From Arsenicibacter rosenii (GTDB taxonomy: Bacteria; Bacteroidota; Bacteroidia; Cytophagales; Spirosomataceae): a stretch of DNA of 64,000 nt. The notes below the pieces were generated by a model, which was given only the letters and a program-made list of their open reading frames with translations, was not told the DNA's origin and did no database searches. This document shows positions 9,082 to 16,993 of this stretch, in pieces. How positions within the stretch are numbered: the stretch's first letter is position 1; each line of letters opens with the position of its first letter. The stretch lies in the NCBI RefSeq assembly GCF_001870735.1, contig NZ_MORL01000003.1:434001-498000 (forward strand), written 5' to 3'. Both the position numbers and the translations under genes were made by a program.

Positions 9082-10650
9082 TCAGTTATTCTTCAGCATC
9101 CACAACAATACACCATTGGACGGGCCGTAGGGCACCGTATTAACCGGTTTATTTAACTGAGAAACAAGGTTGTTGGTCGACAGCAGGTAGCCGTTTGCCT
9201 TAAATACGCGGAGGTTGTCCGAAACCCAGTTGAGTTTGATCTGGTCGGCCAGGGTGCTTTCGCCGTATTGCCGGAGCCCCCGGATGGCCAGCCATTGTAG
9301 TCCGGCCCGGGCATAGGGCGCATCCCACGGCTGACCCGAAACGGTCAGGCTCGTCACCAGTCCGCCCGGCTTCAGAAAATCGCGTTTCAGCAAGGCAGCT
9401 ACCTGCTGCGCCTGCTCACGGGTTGCGGCCCGGAACGCCAGCGGATACACGGCCGCTAATGAATTGACAGGCGTCGATTTCTGGGTGATCAGGTCATAAT
9501 CGCAGAAAAATGCCCGGCGCGGATTCCAGCAATACCGCTGAATGGCATTATAGCGCTGACGGGCCAGTTCCAGGTACTGTTGGGCCTGTTTCTTATTGCC
9601 TTTCAGCCGGTAGGCATCCGAAAGCGTGACTTCCAGATGAAACAACAGACTGTTTAAATCGACCGGAATAATCGTTGTTGTCTGAATCGTACGCGGGGTC
9701 TTGCCATCTTTCAGCCAGCGGCTGCTGCCCTCCCAGCCCGATTCGGCCGCCGCCCGGATATCGCGGTAGATCTCCGTTTCAGGCCGCCCTTTTTTGAACA
9801 GGCCCGGCCGCTGACCAGCCACGGCAATATCCTCTTTGTAGGCTTCCGGCCGTGGTGTATCCCGGTCATCGTAGTACCGGTTCAGGTAGATCGTCGACGA
9901 CAGCCGGACCACCCGCCGTTCGGCCTGGCCGTTCTGTGCCAGCTTTTCCTTACCCGCCATCCAGTAATCGTACTCTTTCTGCAGATACGGCAGGTAGTTA
10001 ATCAGCGACCGGCGGCCCTGAATTTCGCTCAGCAAACTCACCATCAGCGCATAAACCGGCGGCTGCGAACGGCTCAGGTAGTACGTACGGTTACCGGCCG
10101 GTATGTAGCCATAGCGATTAATCAGATAGCTGAAATTATCTACCATGTTCCGCAGCATAGCCACCTGCGTAACACCCGATGCCTGTAAGCCCAGCATGGT
10201 AAAAAAGCTTTGCCAGTAGCCCATATCCTGCCCCGAAGCCTCCAGAGCCATATACGGCTTCGGTAACGGGATCAGGGTAGTTTGCTGTTTTGACGAAACC
10301 GGTTGCCGCACCAGCAGTTTCCATTGCTCCTCCAGCGATTTCTGCACCGAGGCCTCAGGGTCGCGGGTCAGTGGTACCGACGGCAGGACGGGTACTATAA
10401 AATGCTGGTCGACAAACGCTTTCAGGTCGAAATCACGCTGCCGGCTTTTTTGTTCGTAGTTCGATAAAATAGTAGTGATTGGAAAACGGGGCGTACAATC
10501 CGGGAACGTCTTCGAATCGGTGAATACCCCTTTTCGTTGCACATTGTCCAGCAGCTTGCCGTACTGTCGTTCAACATCGATCTGTGCAAAGCCCTGGTGC
10601 GTCGCCGAAAAAGCGAATAAAAAAAGAAAACTGACAAAGCGAATGGTCAT
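9082..10650 (-). CDS. Secreted trehalase-family (GH37) protein lacking catalytic residues
   Basis: The ATG at 10650 gives 522 residues with a signal peptide (MTIRFVSFLFLFAFSATHQG, cleavage near AQ). The GH37 fold is clear: the FTMLGL stretch, ESGWEGSSRW, VDLNSLLFHLE, the FCDYD segment and the QPWDAPYARAGLQW stretch match family blocks. Several key residues differ. ESGWD, holding the family's catalytic acid, reads ESGWE (residue 307). The EKYD segment holding the base reads STNN, the glycine-rich GGGGEY loop is missing, and the PGGRFxExYxWD block reads ASGQDMGYWQS. It may be a non-catalytic sugar binder or have changed specificity. It is transcribed alone. Confidence 0.8.
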   Translation of the reverse strand: MTIRFVSFLFLFAFSATHQGFAQIDVERQYGKLLDNVQRKGVFTDSKTFPDCTPRFPITTILSNYEQKSRQRDFDLKAFVDQHFIVPVLPSVPLTRDPEASVQKSLEEQWKLLVRQPVSSKQQTTLIPLPKPYMALEASGQDMGYWQSFFTMLGLQASGVTQVAMLRNMVDNFSYLINRYGYIPAGNRTYYLSRSQPPVYALMVSLLSEIQGRRSLINYLPYLQKEYDYWMAGKEKLAQNGQAERRVVRLSSTIYLNRYYDDRDTPRPEAYKEDIAVAGQRPGLFKKGRPETEIYRDIRAAAESGWEGSSRWLKDGKTPRTIQTTTIIPVDLNSLLFHLEVTLSDAYRLKGNKKQAQQYLELARQRYNAIQRYCWNPRRAFFCDYDLITQKSTPVNSLAAVYPLAFRAATREQAQQVAALLKRDFLKPGGLVTSLTVSGQPWDAPYARAGLQWLAIRGLRQYGESTLADQIKLNWVSDNLRVFKANGYLLSTNNLVSQLNKPVNTVPYGPSNGVLLWMLKNN

Positions 10651-10739
10651 CGAGTAGTAATTTGCGTTGAGTAACTTACCCATCCGGGGCAACCTGTTGC
10701 CGGATGACTACCCCGAACAACGTTTTAAAACCAGTAACC

Positions 10740-11162
10740 ATGAAATTTATCCTTACTTTCTTATTAAGCGTCTGCTTCCACTTACTCTATGCCCAGTCGG
10801 CCGACGAAAAAGCCCTGATCGCTACCGAAAAAGAACGGTTTAACGCCCAGATTACCCGCGACCCGAATGTACTCGATAAAGTCCTGGCCGATGACCTGGT
10901 CTACACCCATTCCAGCGGTCAGGTCGATTCTAAACAGTCGTTTATCCAGTCTATTAAGGAGGCTAAAATGGTCTATGAACAGATTAATGTGGAAGAGCAG
11001 AAGGTGCGGATTTATGGCAGGATTGCCGTGGTAAACGGTGTTTGTACGATCAAGGCCATTAACAACGGTCAGCCTATGAACCTGAAGCTGCGCTATACAG
11101 ATGCGTACAAACGCAAAGGCAAACAATGGCAGCTGATCACGTGGCAATCGCTGCGGATTTAG
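10740..11162 (+). CDS. Secreted NTF2-like (DUF4440/SnoaL-type) protein
   Basis: From the ATG at 10740 the product is 140 residues with an N-terminal signal peptide ending near LLYAQS. The mature part has the cone-shaped NTF2-like pattern: a long first helix (DEKALIATEKERFNAQI), LADDLVYTHSSGQVDSKQSF, and four strands ending in WQLITWQSLRI. Family members range from enzymes to ligand-binding proteins; no active site is evident. It is divergent from the trehalase-like gene, with 89 bases between the starts. Confidence 0.75.
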   Translation: MKFILTFLLSVCFHLLYAQSADEKALIATEKERFNAQITRDPNVLDKVLADDLVYTHSSGQVDSKQSFIQSIKEAKMVYEQINVEEQKVRIYGRIAVVNGVCTIKAINNGQPMNLKLRYTDAYKRKGKQWQLITWQSLRI

Positions 11163-11172
11163 CCTTCTCAGA

Positions 11173-11430
11173 AAAAAGGGCGACCATAACGTTCAGCATC
11201 CTGCATAAAAAGGGCTTACCTTGTAGGGGTTTTGAAAAGTAAGGACTTGGCTGGATCCGAACGCCATGTACCCCACCCCAACCCCTCCCCTTGAAATAAG
11301 GAGAGGGGCGTTAGAGCTCTGAAACGTATCCCTTCTCCTGTTTTCAGGCCGGGCCGACGATTCGGGAGGGGCAGGGGTGAGGTAAAACACGACTAAAACC
11401 CCTACAAGCTTAGCGCAAAAAGGGCGACCA
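11173..11430. repeat. MITE-like intergenic element with nested inverted repeats
   Basis: Most of the 317-bp gap 11163-11479 is one structured element. A 14-bp direct repeat (AAAAAGGGCGACCA) lies at 11173-11186 and 11417-11430. Inside it a 14-bp perfect inverted repeat (CTTGTAGGGGTTTT) lies at 11220-11233 and 11395-11408. Further in, the C-rich stretch around 11270-11298 is imperfectly complementary to the G-rich stretch around 11363-11384. No open frame is evident. This is the layout of a non-autonomous mobile element or a large palindromic repeat. Confidence 0.55.
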
Positions 11431-11479
11431 CGTGGGGTCGCCCGTACATAATCATAAATCATAAATAACTATAGAAGCA

Positions 11480-11998
11480 TCACTCGGCCAGGAGCAGGGC
11501 ACGGAGTTCGGTAGCGTCCTGCGGCTTCATGCGGCCGGCCAGCACCAGCCGCAGCTGACGGCGGCGCAGGGCACTGTCGTACCGGTCTTTTTCCTCCGGT
11601 GTTTCAGCAATAACGGCGGGCACTTCAATCGGCCGGCCGGTCTGGTCAACGGCGACGAAGGTGTAATAGGCACTGTTGGTGCTCACCCGGATACCCGCCG
11701 GAATATCTTCGGCCCAAACTTCAATAAATACTTCCATCGAGGAGTTGAACGCCCGCGTTACCTGTGCTTTCATCGTAACAATGTTGCCCAGCCGGATCGG
11801 TTCGGCAAACGACACGTTATCGACCGAGGCGGTAACAACAATGCGGTTCGAGTGTTTCTGCGCCGCAATGGCCGCGGCAATGTCCATCCAGTGGAGCAAT
11901 CGCCCCCCCATCAGGTTATTGAGTGTATTGGTATCATTGGGCAGAACCATCTCTGTCATGATGGTCTGCGACTCGTGAGCGTATTTAGGCTGCGGCAT
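11480..11998 (-). CDS. Acyl-CoA thioesterase, hot-dog fold (YciA/BACH type)
   Basis: The 172-residue protein matches the hot-dog acyl-CoA thioesterase family. It has MVLPNDTNTLNNLMGGRLLHWMD with the conserved Asn/Asp and the G-G-x-L-x-x-W-M-D helix, then VVTASVDNVSFAEPIRLG and the second-strand set ending in AYYTFVAVD. Such enzymes hydrolyse acyl-CoA to free acid and CoA in the cytoplasm. A -7 box lies 22 bases upstream of the start. It is a single-gene unit. Confidence 0.9.
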   Translation of the reverse strand: MPQPKYAHESQTIMTEMVLPNDTNTLNNLMGGRLLHWMDIAAAIAAQKHSNRIVVTASVDNVSFAEPIRLGNIVTMKAQVTRAFNSSMEVFIEVWAEDIPAGIRVSTNSAYYTFVAVDQTGRPIEVPAVIAETPEEKDRYDSALRRRQLRLVLAGRMKPQDATELRALLLAE

Positions 11999-12020
11999 TC
12001 GTAAGTTGATGATTTGGCTG

Positions 12021-12028
12021 CAAATATA
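12021..12028 (-). promoter_or_regulatory. -7 promoter box of the thioesterase gene
   Basis: On the minus strand the sequence reads TATATTTG, a match to TAnnTTTG, 22 bases before the start codon at 11998. This position is right for a short leader. Confidence 0.55.
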
Positions 12029-12054
12029 CGCCTTTCCGGCTACTCACCTAAGCC

Positions 12055-12089
12055 GAAGGGGCCTGACTGCATTGCAGTCAGGCCCCTTC
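12055..12089. terminator. Perfect 17-bp hairpin terminator
   Basis: The arms at 12055-12071 and 12073-12089 (GAAGGGGCCTGACTGCA and complement) form an almost uninterrupted stem. It follows the minus-strand DUF2807 gene, which ends at 12114, and precedes the thioesterase promoter. Confidence 0.75.
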
Positions 12090-12113
12090 ATGTATCAGTA
12101 AACAGCAGGCGTG

Positions 12114-12836
12114 TTACGCGTCCTTACGTACCGAACTGGCACCGGATGTGTTAGCGCTGACCGACGCACTGCCCCGATAGCGTACCGAGCTGGCTCCGCT
12201 GGCATCAATGCTCAGTTTCTCGCTGGCATTAACGCGTACGCCGCTGGCACCCGATACTTCCAGCTGCACCTTTTTCGACTGTAAATCAAAGGCTTTCACC
12301 GTAGTTGCGCCCGAAATATCGCCTGTTATCTGATCGGCACGCCCAATCAGATTAACGGTTGACGCTCCTGAAAAATCCACCTCAATTTTGTCAGCATCCA
12401 GTTCAATGGTCGATGTCGACGCACCGGAAACCTCAACTGACATGTTGCCCTGGTTTTTGAAGCCCCGTACATCCGACGTTGACGCTCCTGAGAAATCAAT
12501 CCCTTGCAGCGACGGCATCGTGATGTCAAACGTTACCCGTTTGCGGTTGCGGTTCCATTTCGAGCCATAGTGAATGTCGAGCGTTTTGCCTTTCACCTGT
12601 GCTTCCAGCTCATCCAGATCCTGCTTGCGGCCGGTGGCCTTCACGCTGTAGCTGCTACCCTGTTTTACGTGGATAACAAAAGCACTGCCCATATCCAGCC
12701 GGTCGAAGCCGTTGACGGAGAATGTGCGTGTTTCTTCATCCTGCACAGTTTTATTCGTAAATGAAGCGCTGGCCAGGCCGGCAGCAACTGTCAGCGCAAG
12801 GCCGAATGCGACGAAACGAGATTGTAAATTTTTCAT
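12114..12836 (-). CDS. Secreted DUF2807 (head GIN domain) putative adhesin
   Basis: Starting at the ATG at 12836, the 240-residue protein has a signal peptide (MKNLQSRFVAFGLALTVAAG, cleavage near ASA). The mature part is the DUF2807 beta-helix: FDRLDMGSAFVIHVKQGS opens it, then a series of short strand repeats each containing SGAS or SGAT (at least seven), which build a right-handed parallel helix. The family is common in Bacteroidota and is annotated as an autotransporter-like adhesin, without a demonstrated role for most members. An earlier in-frame ATG would put 15 residues before the signal peptide and is unlikely. Confidence 0.85.
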   Translation of the reverse strand: MKNLQSRFVAFGLALTVAAGLASASFTNKTVQDEETRTFSVNGFDRLDMGSAFVIHVKQGSSYSVKATGRKQDLDELEAQVKGKTLDIHYGSKWNRNRKRVTFDITMPSLQGIDFSGASTSDVRGFKNQGNMSVEVSGASTSTIELDADKIEVDFSGASTVNLIGRADQITGDISGATTVKAFDLQSKKVQLEVSGASGVRVNASEKLSIDASGASSVRYRGSASVSANTSGASSVRKDA

Positions 12837-12894
12837 GTTCTTAGTACCGTTTTGCGTAAAGATGCATGAATTTACGGCCACGTTGCATGGGGTC

Positions 12895-13989
12895 TTAAAG
12901 ATTTATCCGCTTTCCGGTTCTGGCCGATTCGTAGATGGCCCGCACCAGCCGGATGTCGCGCAGTCCCTCCTCGCCCGGCACCAGCATCGGCTTGTTGTCC
13001 ATGATGGCACGGGCGTCGTCGTCCATCTGCCGGATTTGCTGCCCCGGCTGATCGTACGGGTGATTGATGATGCCGAGCGGACTGCTGCCCTTCACGCCCG
13101 CGTAGGCCGAATAAGGCTCCATTTTGATATCGCCTTTGTCGCAGCTGATGGTCAGGAAATTGGAATTTTCGCCGAAGCTGGTTTTGATGTCGGCCAGCAC
13201 CCCGCCCTTAAATTCAAGCTGAGCGGTGGTCGTTTCATCCAGGCCGTTTTTGTAGATTTCCGGCCGGGTGGTTGAGGTAGTTGCCGACACGATAGCAATG
13301 GGTTCCATACCCGTACCGATCCGTGCGCCCTGGATAGCGTACACGCCCATGTCGTAGAGCACGCCCCCACCCATTTCCCGCTTTTGTTTCCAGTGGTCGG
13401 TGCGGTTATCGCGGTAGGCCGCCGTGCAGGCTACTTTTTTCACATTGCCGAGCTGTTTTTCGCGGATAATTTTGCGGTATTCCTGCGTGTTGGGCTCGTG
13501 GTGCAGCCGGTAGCCGATGGCCAGTTTCCGTTTGTTTTTACGGGCGGCATCAATCATGGCCTGACACTCTTCAGGCGTCATCGCCATTGGTTTCTCGCAC
13601 CACACGTGTTTTCCGGCATTAGCTGCCCGCACAACATACTCCTTGTGCATCGACGGCGGCAGGACCACATACACCACGTCGATGTCCGGATTATTCGCGA
13701 TCTGATCGAAGGTGTCGTAGTTGTAAATGTTCTTGTCAGGAATGTTAAACTTCTTTTTCCAGGCCTCTGCCTTTGCCGGTGTACCGGTCACGATACCGGC
13801 CAGGTAGCAGTTTTTGGTTTGTTGCAGGGCCGGTGCCAGCAGGTCGGTGCTGTAATAGCCCAGGCCGACGAGGGCAATGCCCAGGCGTTCTTTTTTGGGT
13901 GCTGTTGCCGACAGCAGTACGTTGGGCGAAAACAAGGCCGTCGCCGTGCCCATCAGCGAGGTCTGGAGGAAAATCCGACGTGAAAACAT
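12895..13989 (-). CDS. Secreted Gfo/Idh/MocA family oxidoreductase
   Basis: The 364-residue protein starts with a Tat-like leader (SRRIFLQTS then a hydrophobic stretch ending LLSATAP). The NAD(P)-binding Rossmann fold has LGIALVGLGYYSTDLLAPAL, followed by VVYVVLPPSMHKEYV and the family motif GKHVWCEKPMAMTPEE with the conserved EKP. The C-terminal half is the usual beta-sheet substrate domain. Members oxidise or reduce sugars and related polyols; glucose-fructose oxidoreductase is the best-known exported type. It would act in the periplasm after folding with its cofactor. The substrate is not deducible. Confidence 0.88.
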   Translation of the reverse strand: MFSRRIFLQTSLMGTATALFSPNVLLSATAPKKERLGIALVGLGYYSTDLLAPALQQTKNCYLAGIVTGTPAKAEAWKKKFNIPDKNIYNYDTFDQIANNPDIDVVYVVLPPSMHKEYVVRAANAGKHVWCEKPMAMTPEECQAMIDAARKNKRKLAIGYRLHHEPNTQEYRKIIREKQLGNVKKVACTAAYRDNRTDHWKQKREMGGGVLYDMGVYAIQGARIGTGMEPIAIVSATTSTTRPEIYKNGLDETTTAQLEFKGGVLADIKTSFGENSNFLTISCDKGDIKMEPYSAYAGVKGSSPLGIINHPYDQPGQQIRQMDDDARAIMDNKPMLVPGEEGLRDIRLVRAIYESARTGKRINL

Positions 13990-14099
13990 ACGATATAAAA
14001 GGGTTTAGCTAGTGGGGTCAACACGTCTCTAAATTAGCATTCTCTCCGCAAATACCGTAAAGAATATTAGTCTGTGCGATGCCGCCCGTTAGTGCTTAT

Positions 14100-14189
14100 A
14101 TGAAAAACGGGTTTAGTTATACCCTTGTAAGCATGCCCTTTATCCTGTTTTTACTCGTTCTGACGGTCTGTTTTCGATGGCTGAAATAA
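14100..14189 (+). CDS. Possible 29-residue single-pass membrane peptide
   Basis: A short open frame in the 291-bp gap before the sigma-factor gene encodes 29 residues with a hydrophobic core (LVSMPFILFLLVLTVCF) and a basic C-terminus (RWLK). It has no clear ribosome binding site, which is normal in this phylum, so only conservation could establish it. The rest of 13990-14280 shows no other feature apart from an AACCTTTG sequence before the sigma gene, one mismatch from the -7 consensus. Confidence 0.2.
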   Translation: MKNGFSYTLVSMPFILFLLVLTVCFRWLK

Positions 14190-14280
14190 AGGCTTTTTTC
14201 TAACGACAAACTTTTTTTCCGCCCTCAGGCAACCTTTGTACACACTTTTGTATTTCTATCGCTGAAACAACCGGTAACTC

Positions 14281-14838
14281 ATGCTCTCACAACTCATCGA
14301 ACAATGCCAGCGCGGGAATACATTCGCTCAACGGCGCTTGTACGACTTGTATGAGAGCCGGTTATACCGGATTAGTTTACGGTATGTGCAGAACGAACCG
14401 GTGGCCGAAGAAGTGATGATGAACGCGTTTCTAAAAATGTTCCGCAGCCTCGACACCTTCACCTATCGGGACGAAAACAGCTTTGACGCCTGGCTGCGGC
14501 GCATCGTTGTCAATGAAGCCCTACAGCACCTGCGTGCTACCCGTAGCCTGCCCGTTTTCCGCGATGATGACAGCGTAACCGCCAGCGTTCCGGATCAGGC
14601 ATTACCGGACAGCGGACTCGAAGCGGAACAAATCTATGCCCTTATCCGGGCGTTACCGACAGGCTACCGTACCGTTTTTAATTTGTATGCCATCGAAGGG
14701 TATACCCATCAGGAAATTGCGCAGCAGCTGAATATTTCAGAAAACACGTCAAAATCTCAGTTAAGCAAAGCCCGGGCGCTCCTGCAAAACTGGTTATCCG
14801 TACAAGGTTATGAACAATATGTCCGGCGAACATCTTGA
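14281..14838 (+). CDS. ECF-type RNA polymerase sigma factor
   Basis: The 185-residue protein has sigma region 2 (RLYDLYESRLYRISLRYVQN, EPVAEEVMMNAFLKMF, DAWLRRIVVNEALQHLR) and region 4 (LPTGYRTVFNLYAIEGYTHQEIAQQL then SENTSKSQLSKAR), and no region 1 or 3. Extracytoplasmic-function sigma factors redirect RNA polymerase in response to envelope signals. The downstream gene starts 29 bases before the sigma stop, so the two are translationally linked and the second is the likely regulator. Confidence 0.92.
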   Translation: MLSQLIEQCQRGNTFAQRRLYDLYESRLYRISLRYVQNEPVAEEVMMNAFLKMFRSLDTFTYRDENSFDAWLRRIVVNEALQHLRATRSLPVFRDDDSVTASVPDQALPDSGLEAEQIYALIRALPTGYRTVFNLYAIEGYTHQEIAQQLNISENTSKSQLSKARALLQNWLSVQGYEQYVRRTS

Positions 14839-15559
14839 CCGCAACATCCGGCAGGCCCTGGATTCGGTTTCGCATACCCTGCCGCCTGATACGTCGTATA
14901 CGCTGGGGCGGGGATGGGATCGTATCCGTACGGAATTGGCGGCGGATACGCCCAAACCGGTACCGGCGCACCGGCGGTTATGGTGGCGGGTCGCAGCCAT
15001 CATCCTGTTCGGGTTTGGTGCCGGCATAACAGGCTTATACCTGCTACCCGTACAGAACGGCAAAACCGCTCATTCGTCCCCTGAAAGCCATGCTCCGCTG
15101 GTGTCGCAACAGGTTGACGCACCGGACAAGCTACCGGCTAAACCAGATGCTCCCGACAGGCCACGGCCTGACATTCAGCGGCAACCACCCCTGGCCACTA
15201 AACCGGCAACACCACCCGACACACTGACGAAAGACGGAATCACAGCTACTGAGGCCCGTCCGCAGCTAGCAGCAAGTCCGGAAACTGTGCCTGAAAAACC
15301 GGATACTGTATCGGAAAAACCGGTCGATACCCATGTGATAACAGCTGTCATCAACCATAAACCCGTGGCGAAAAAGCGTCGGTTCGCGGTCATTCATGAG
15401 AATGAGCTGCCGCTTGCCGAAGAAGCCCACCGCATACGCTACAGCGTCGGTGAAAAACCGGAACGACTCGTACGGATCGGTTCCGGAGCATTCGATGCGT
15501 ATCCGTCCAATCAAACACCCGCAACACTTTCAGTGCCGTTAAACCGAAAAACTCCCTGA
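14810..15559 (+). CDS. Single-pass membrane protein, probable anti-sigma partner
   Basis: The 249-residue product (ATG at 14810; another in-frame ATG at 14819) has about 55 cytoplasmic residues, one membrane segment (VAAIILFGFGAGITGLYLL) and a Pro/Thr/Glu-rich periplasmic part. This topology and the overlap with the ECF sigma gene suggest an anti-sigma role, but I see no zinc-binding HxxxCxxC motif or named anti-sigma domain. It could instead be a structural envelope protein. The next gene starts 5 bases downstream, making a three-gene operon. Confidence 0.6.
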   Translation: MNNMSGEHLDRNIRQALDSVSHTLPPDTSYTLGRGWDRIRTELAADTPKPVPAHRRLWWRVAAIILFGFGAGITGLYLLPVQNGKTAHSSPESHAPLVSQQVDAPDKLPAKPDAPDRPRPDIQRQPPLATKPATPPDTLTKDGITATEARPQLAASPETVPEKPDTVSEKPVDTHVITAVINHKPVAKKRRFAVIHENELPLAEEAHRIRYSVGEKPERLVRIGSGAFDAYPSNQTPATLSVPLNRKTP

Positions 15560-15564
15560 TTACC

Positions 15565-16668
15565 ATGCGCTTACTTTTGTTTTTATCCTTGCTCCTGCCA
15601 GGCATTGCCGGGACGGCTATGGCCCAGCGGTTCGACTCGCACATTACCAGAGCCAATAATAAAGCCCGTTTTGACGGCACAAGCCGCATCGAAATTGACC
15701 TGGGCCAGCACAATGCAGTCATCATCGGATTCAGCCAGTTAAGTCAGGTGGAAGCCCATAAAAATATCGACAGTGTCCTGCGCCTCTTTTTGCCTGACTA
15801 CCGGAAAATTGCCGATAGTACACAAGACCCACTGCAAGCCGCCTTTATTCATTACCGGCTTGGCGATATCAGTCGTACAATTGAATCACGGACAACACCG
15901 GCTACGTCGGCCACCTTTCGGTTCATGACGGGTAAGGAAGCGCCCTCTCTGGTCAGAACGCGTCAGGATACCATCCAGATCGTCTGGTCAGCCAGTCCTG
16001 TGAAGCAGCCTTATTACGATTTCAGCATTTATCTGTTGCTCAACACCTTAAGCGATCTTGAGGGTATTTTACAACAAGGGGGCGTCAACCGGAGAGTGGA
16101 GGAAACCATTAATCTGGCAAAGCAGTACAAAGGCCATGACCTGACCAACCCACGCATGTCATTCGACCTGCAATACAAGGAAGAAAGCGGTGTCGGCAGG
16201 CACAATTTTATCAATCCGGGCTCTAAACACCAGCCGTTCCTGAGCTTTCAGCCCGGCATTGGGGCAGGACTGATCCGGAATCAGTTAGTACCATCCTTCA
16301 ACCTGGACGTTCAACTGATTCCAAGCCGGCTGCATACGGTTGGTTACTCGGTTGGTTATTCGTCAAACTTCTTTTTTGCCAATGCTGCCGATAACCGTAT
16401 TCAAACCCTCCGGAATGATTTTCTGAGTGTGGGTCTGGCCTTTTACGGCCACAATCAGGGACGCCCGACAACCGCGTTTACCCGTCAGATTGCCGCTTTT
16501 TCAATTGGTTTTCCGGTTCACCGCAGCGGGCCTTACTTTCAGGCAAATACCATTAAGCTGAGCGGTACCTTATTCCACAAAGGCTTTTTCAAGGTACAGC
16601 CGGAAATATACATGAATGGCTTTTTCAAAAACGTCTATCCGGGTCTGAAAATCGGTTTTGGGTTGTAA
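15565..16668 (+). CDS. Secreted hypothetical protein, probable outer-membrane barrel C-terminus
   Basis: The 367-residue protein has a signal peptide (MRLLLFLSLLLPGIAGTAMA). The first part is alpha/beta without a motif I recognise. The last 150 residues alternate polar and aromatic residues in short strands (PFLSFQPGIGAGL, PSFNLDVQLIPS, GYSVGYSSNFFF, DFLSVGLAFYGHN) and end in YPGLKIGFGL with a hydrophobic last strand, as outer-membrane beta-barrels do. It is the third gene of the sigma-factor operon and may be the envelope component sensed or controlled. Confidence 0.6.
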   Translation: MRLLLFLSLLLPGIAGTAMAQRFDSHITRANNKARFDGTSRIEIDLGQHNAVIIGFSQLSQVEAHKNIDSVLRLFLPDYRKIADSTQDPLQAAFIHYRLGDISRTIESRTTPATSATFRFMTGKEAPSLVRTRQDTIQIVWSASPVKQPYYDFSIYLLLNTLSDLEGILQQGGVNRRVEETINLAKQYKGHDLTNPRMSFDLQYKEESGVGRHNFINPGSKHQPFLSFQPGIGAGLIRNQLVPSFNLDVQLIPSRLHTVGYSVGYSSNFFFANAADNRIQTLRNDFLSVGLAFYGHNQGRPTTAFTRQIAAFSIGFPVHRSGPYFQANTIKLSGTLFHKGFFKVQPEIYMNGFFKNVYPGLKIGFGL

Positions 16669-16993
16669 GCTTGTAAAAATCTGGCTTGCGACTGACAGAA
16701 AATGTCATGCTCAAGCACTAATCTTATAATGGTTTGGCCCGAATTCCCTAACCCCAAACTTCAGTTTGGGGCCTCTGGCAAGCCTCTCGAACGACCTGGC
16801 CCGGCCTCGCTACAGGTCTTGCTGTCAAGCATAACATTCGTGCTTCGATATCATCGCCATGCCTGTTTTCAGAGACTATCCGTCAGCGACCCTGAGCTAA
16901 AGCACAGGGTTAGTTCAGGAAGGAAAACTCTCACAAGATCAGAACGTTAGTTTGGGACCGGAAAAGCTAGTCAAATCCTTACAAAGCGCCTAC
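16669..16993. other. Intergenic region with stem-loops
   Basis: This 325-bp gap follows the sigma operon and precedes the end of the minus-strand moeA. It holds a perfect 9-bp hairpin (CCCCAAACT at 16752-16760, complement at 16763-16771), probably a terminator without a T-run. A weaker hairpin (ACCCTG...CAGGGT) lies around 16889-16910. The open frame at 16702-16950 is not coding-like. Confidence 0.4.
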
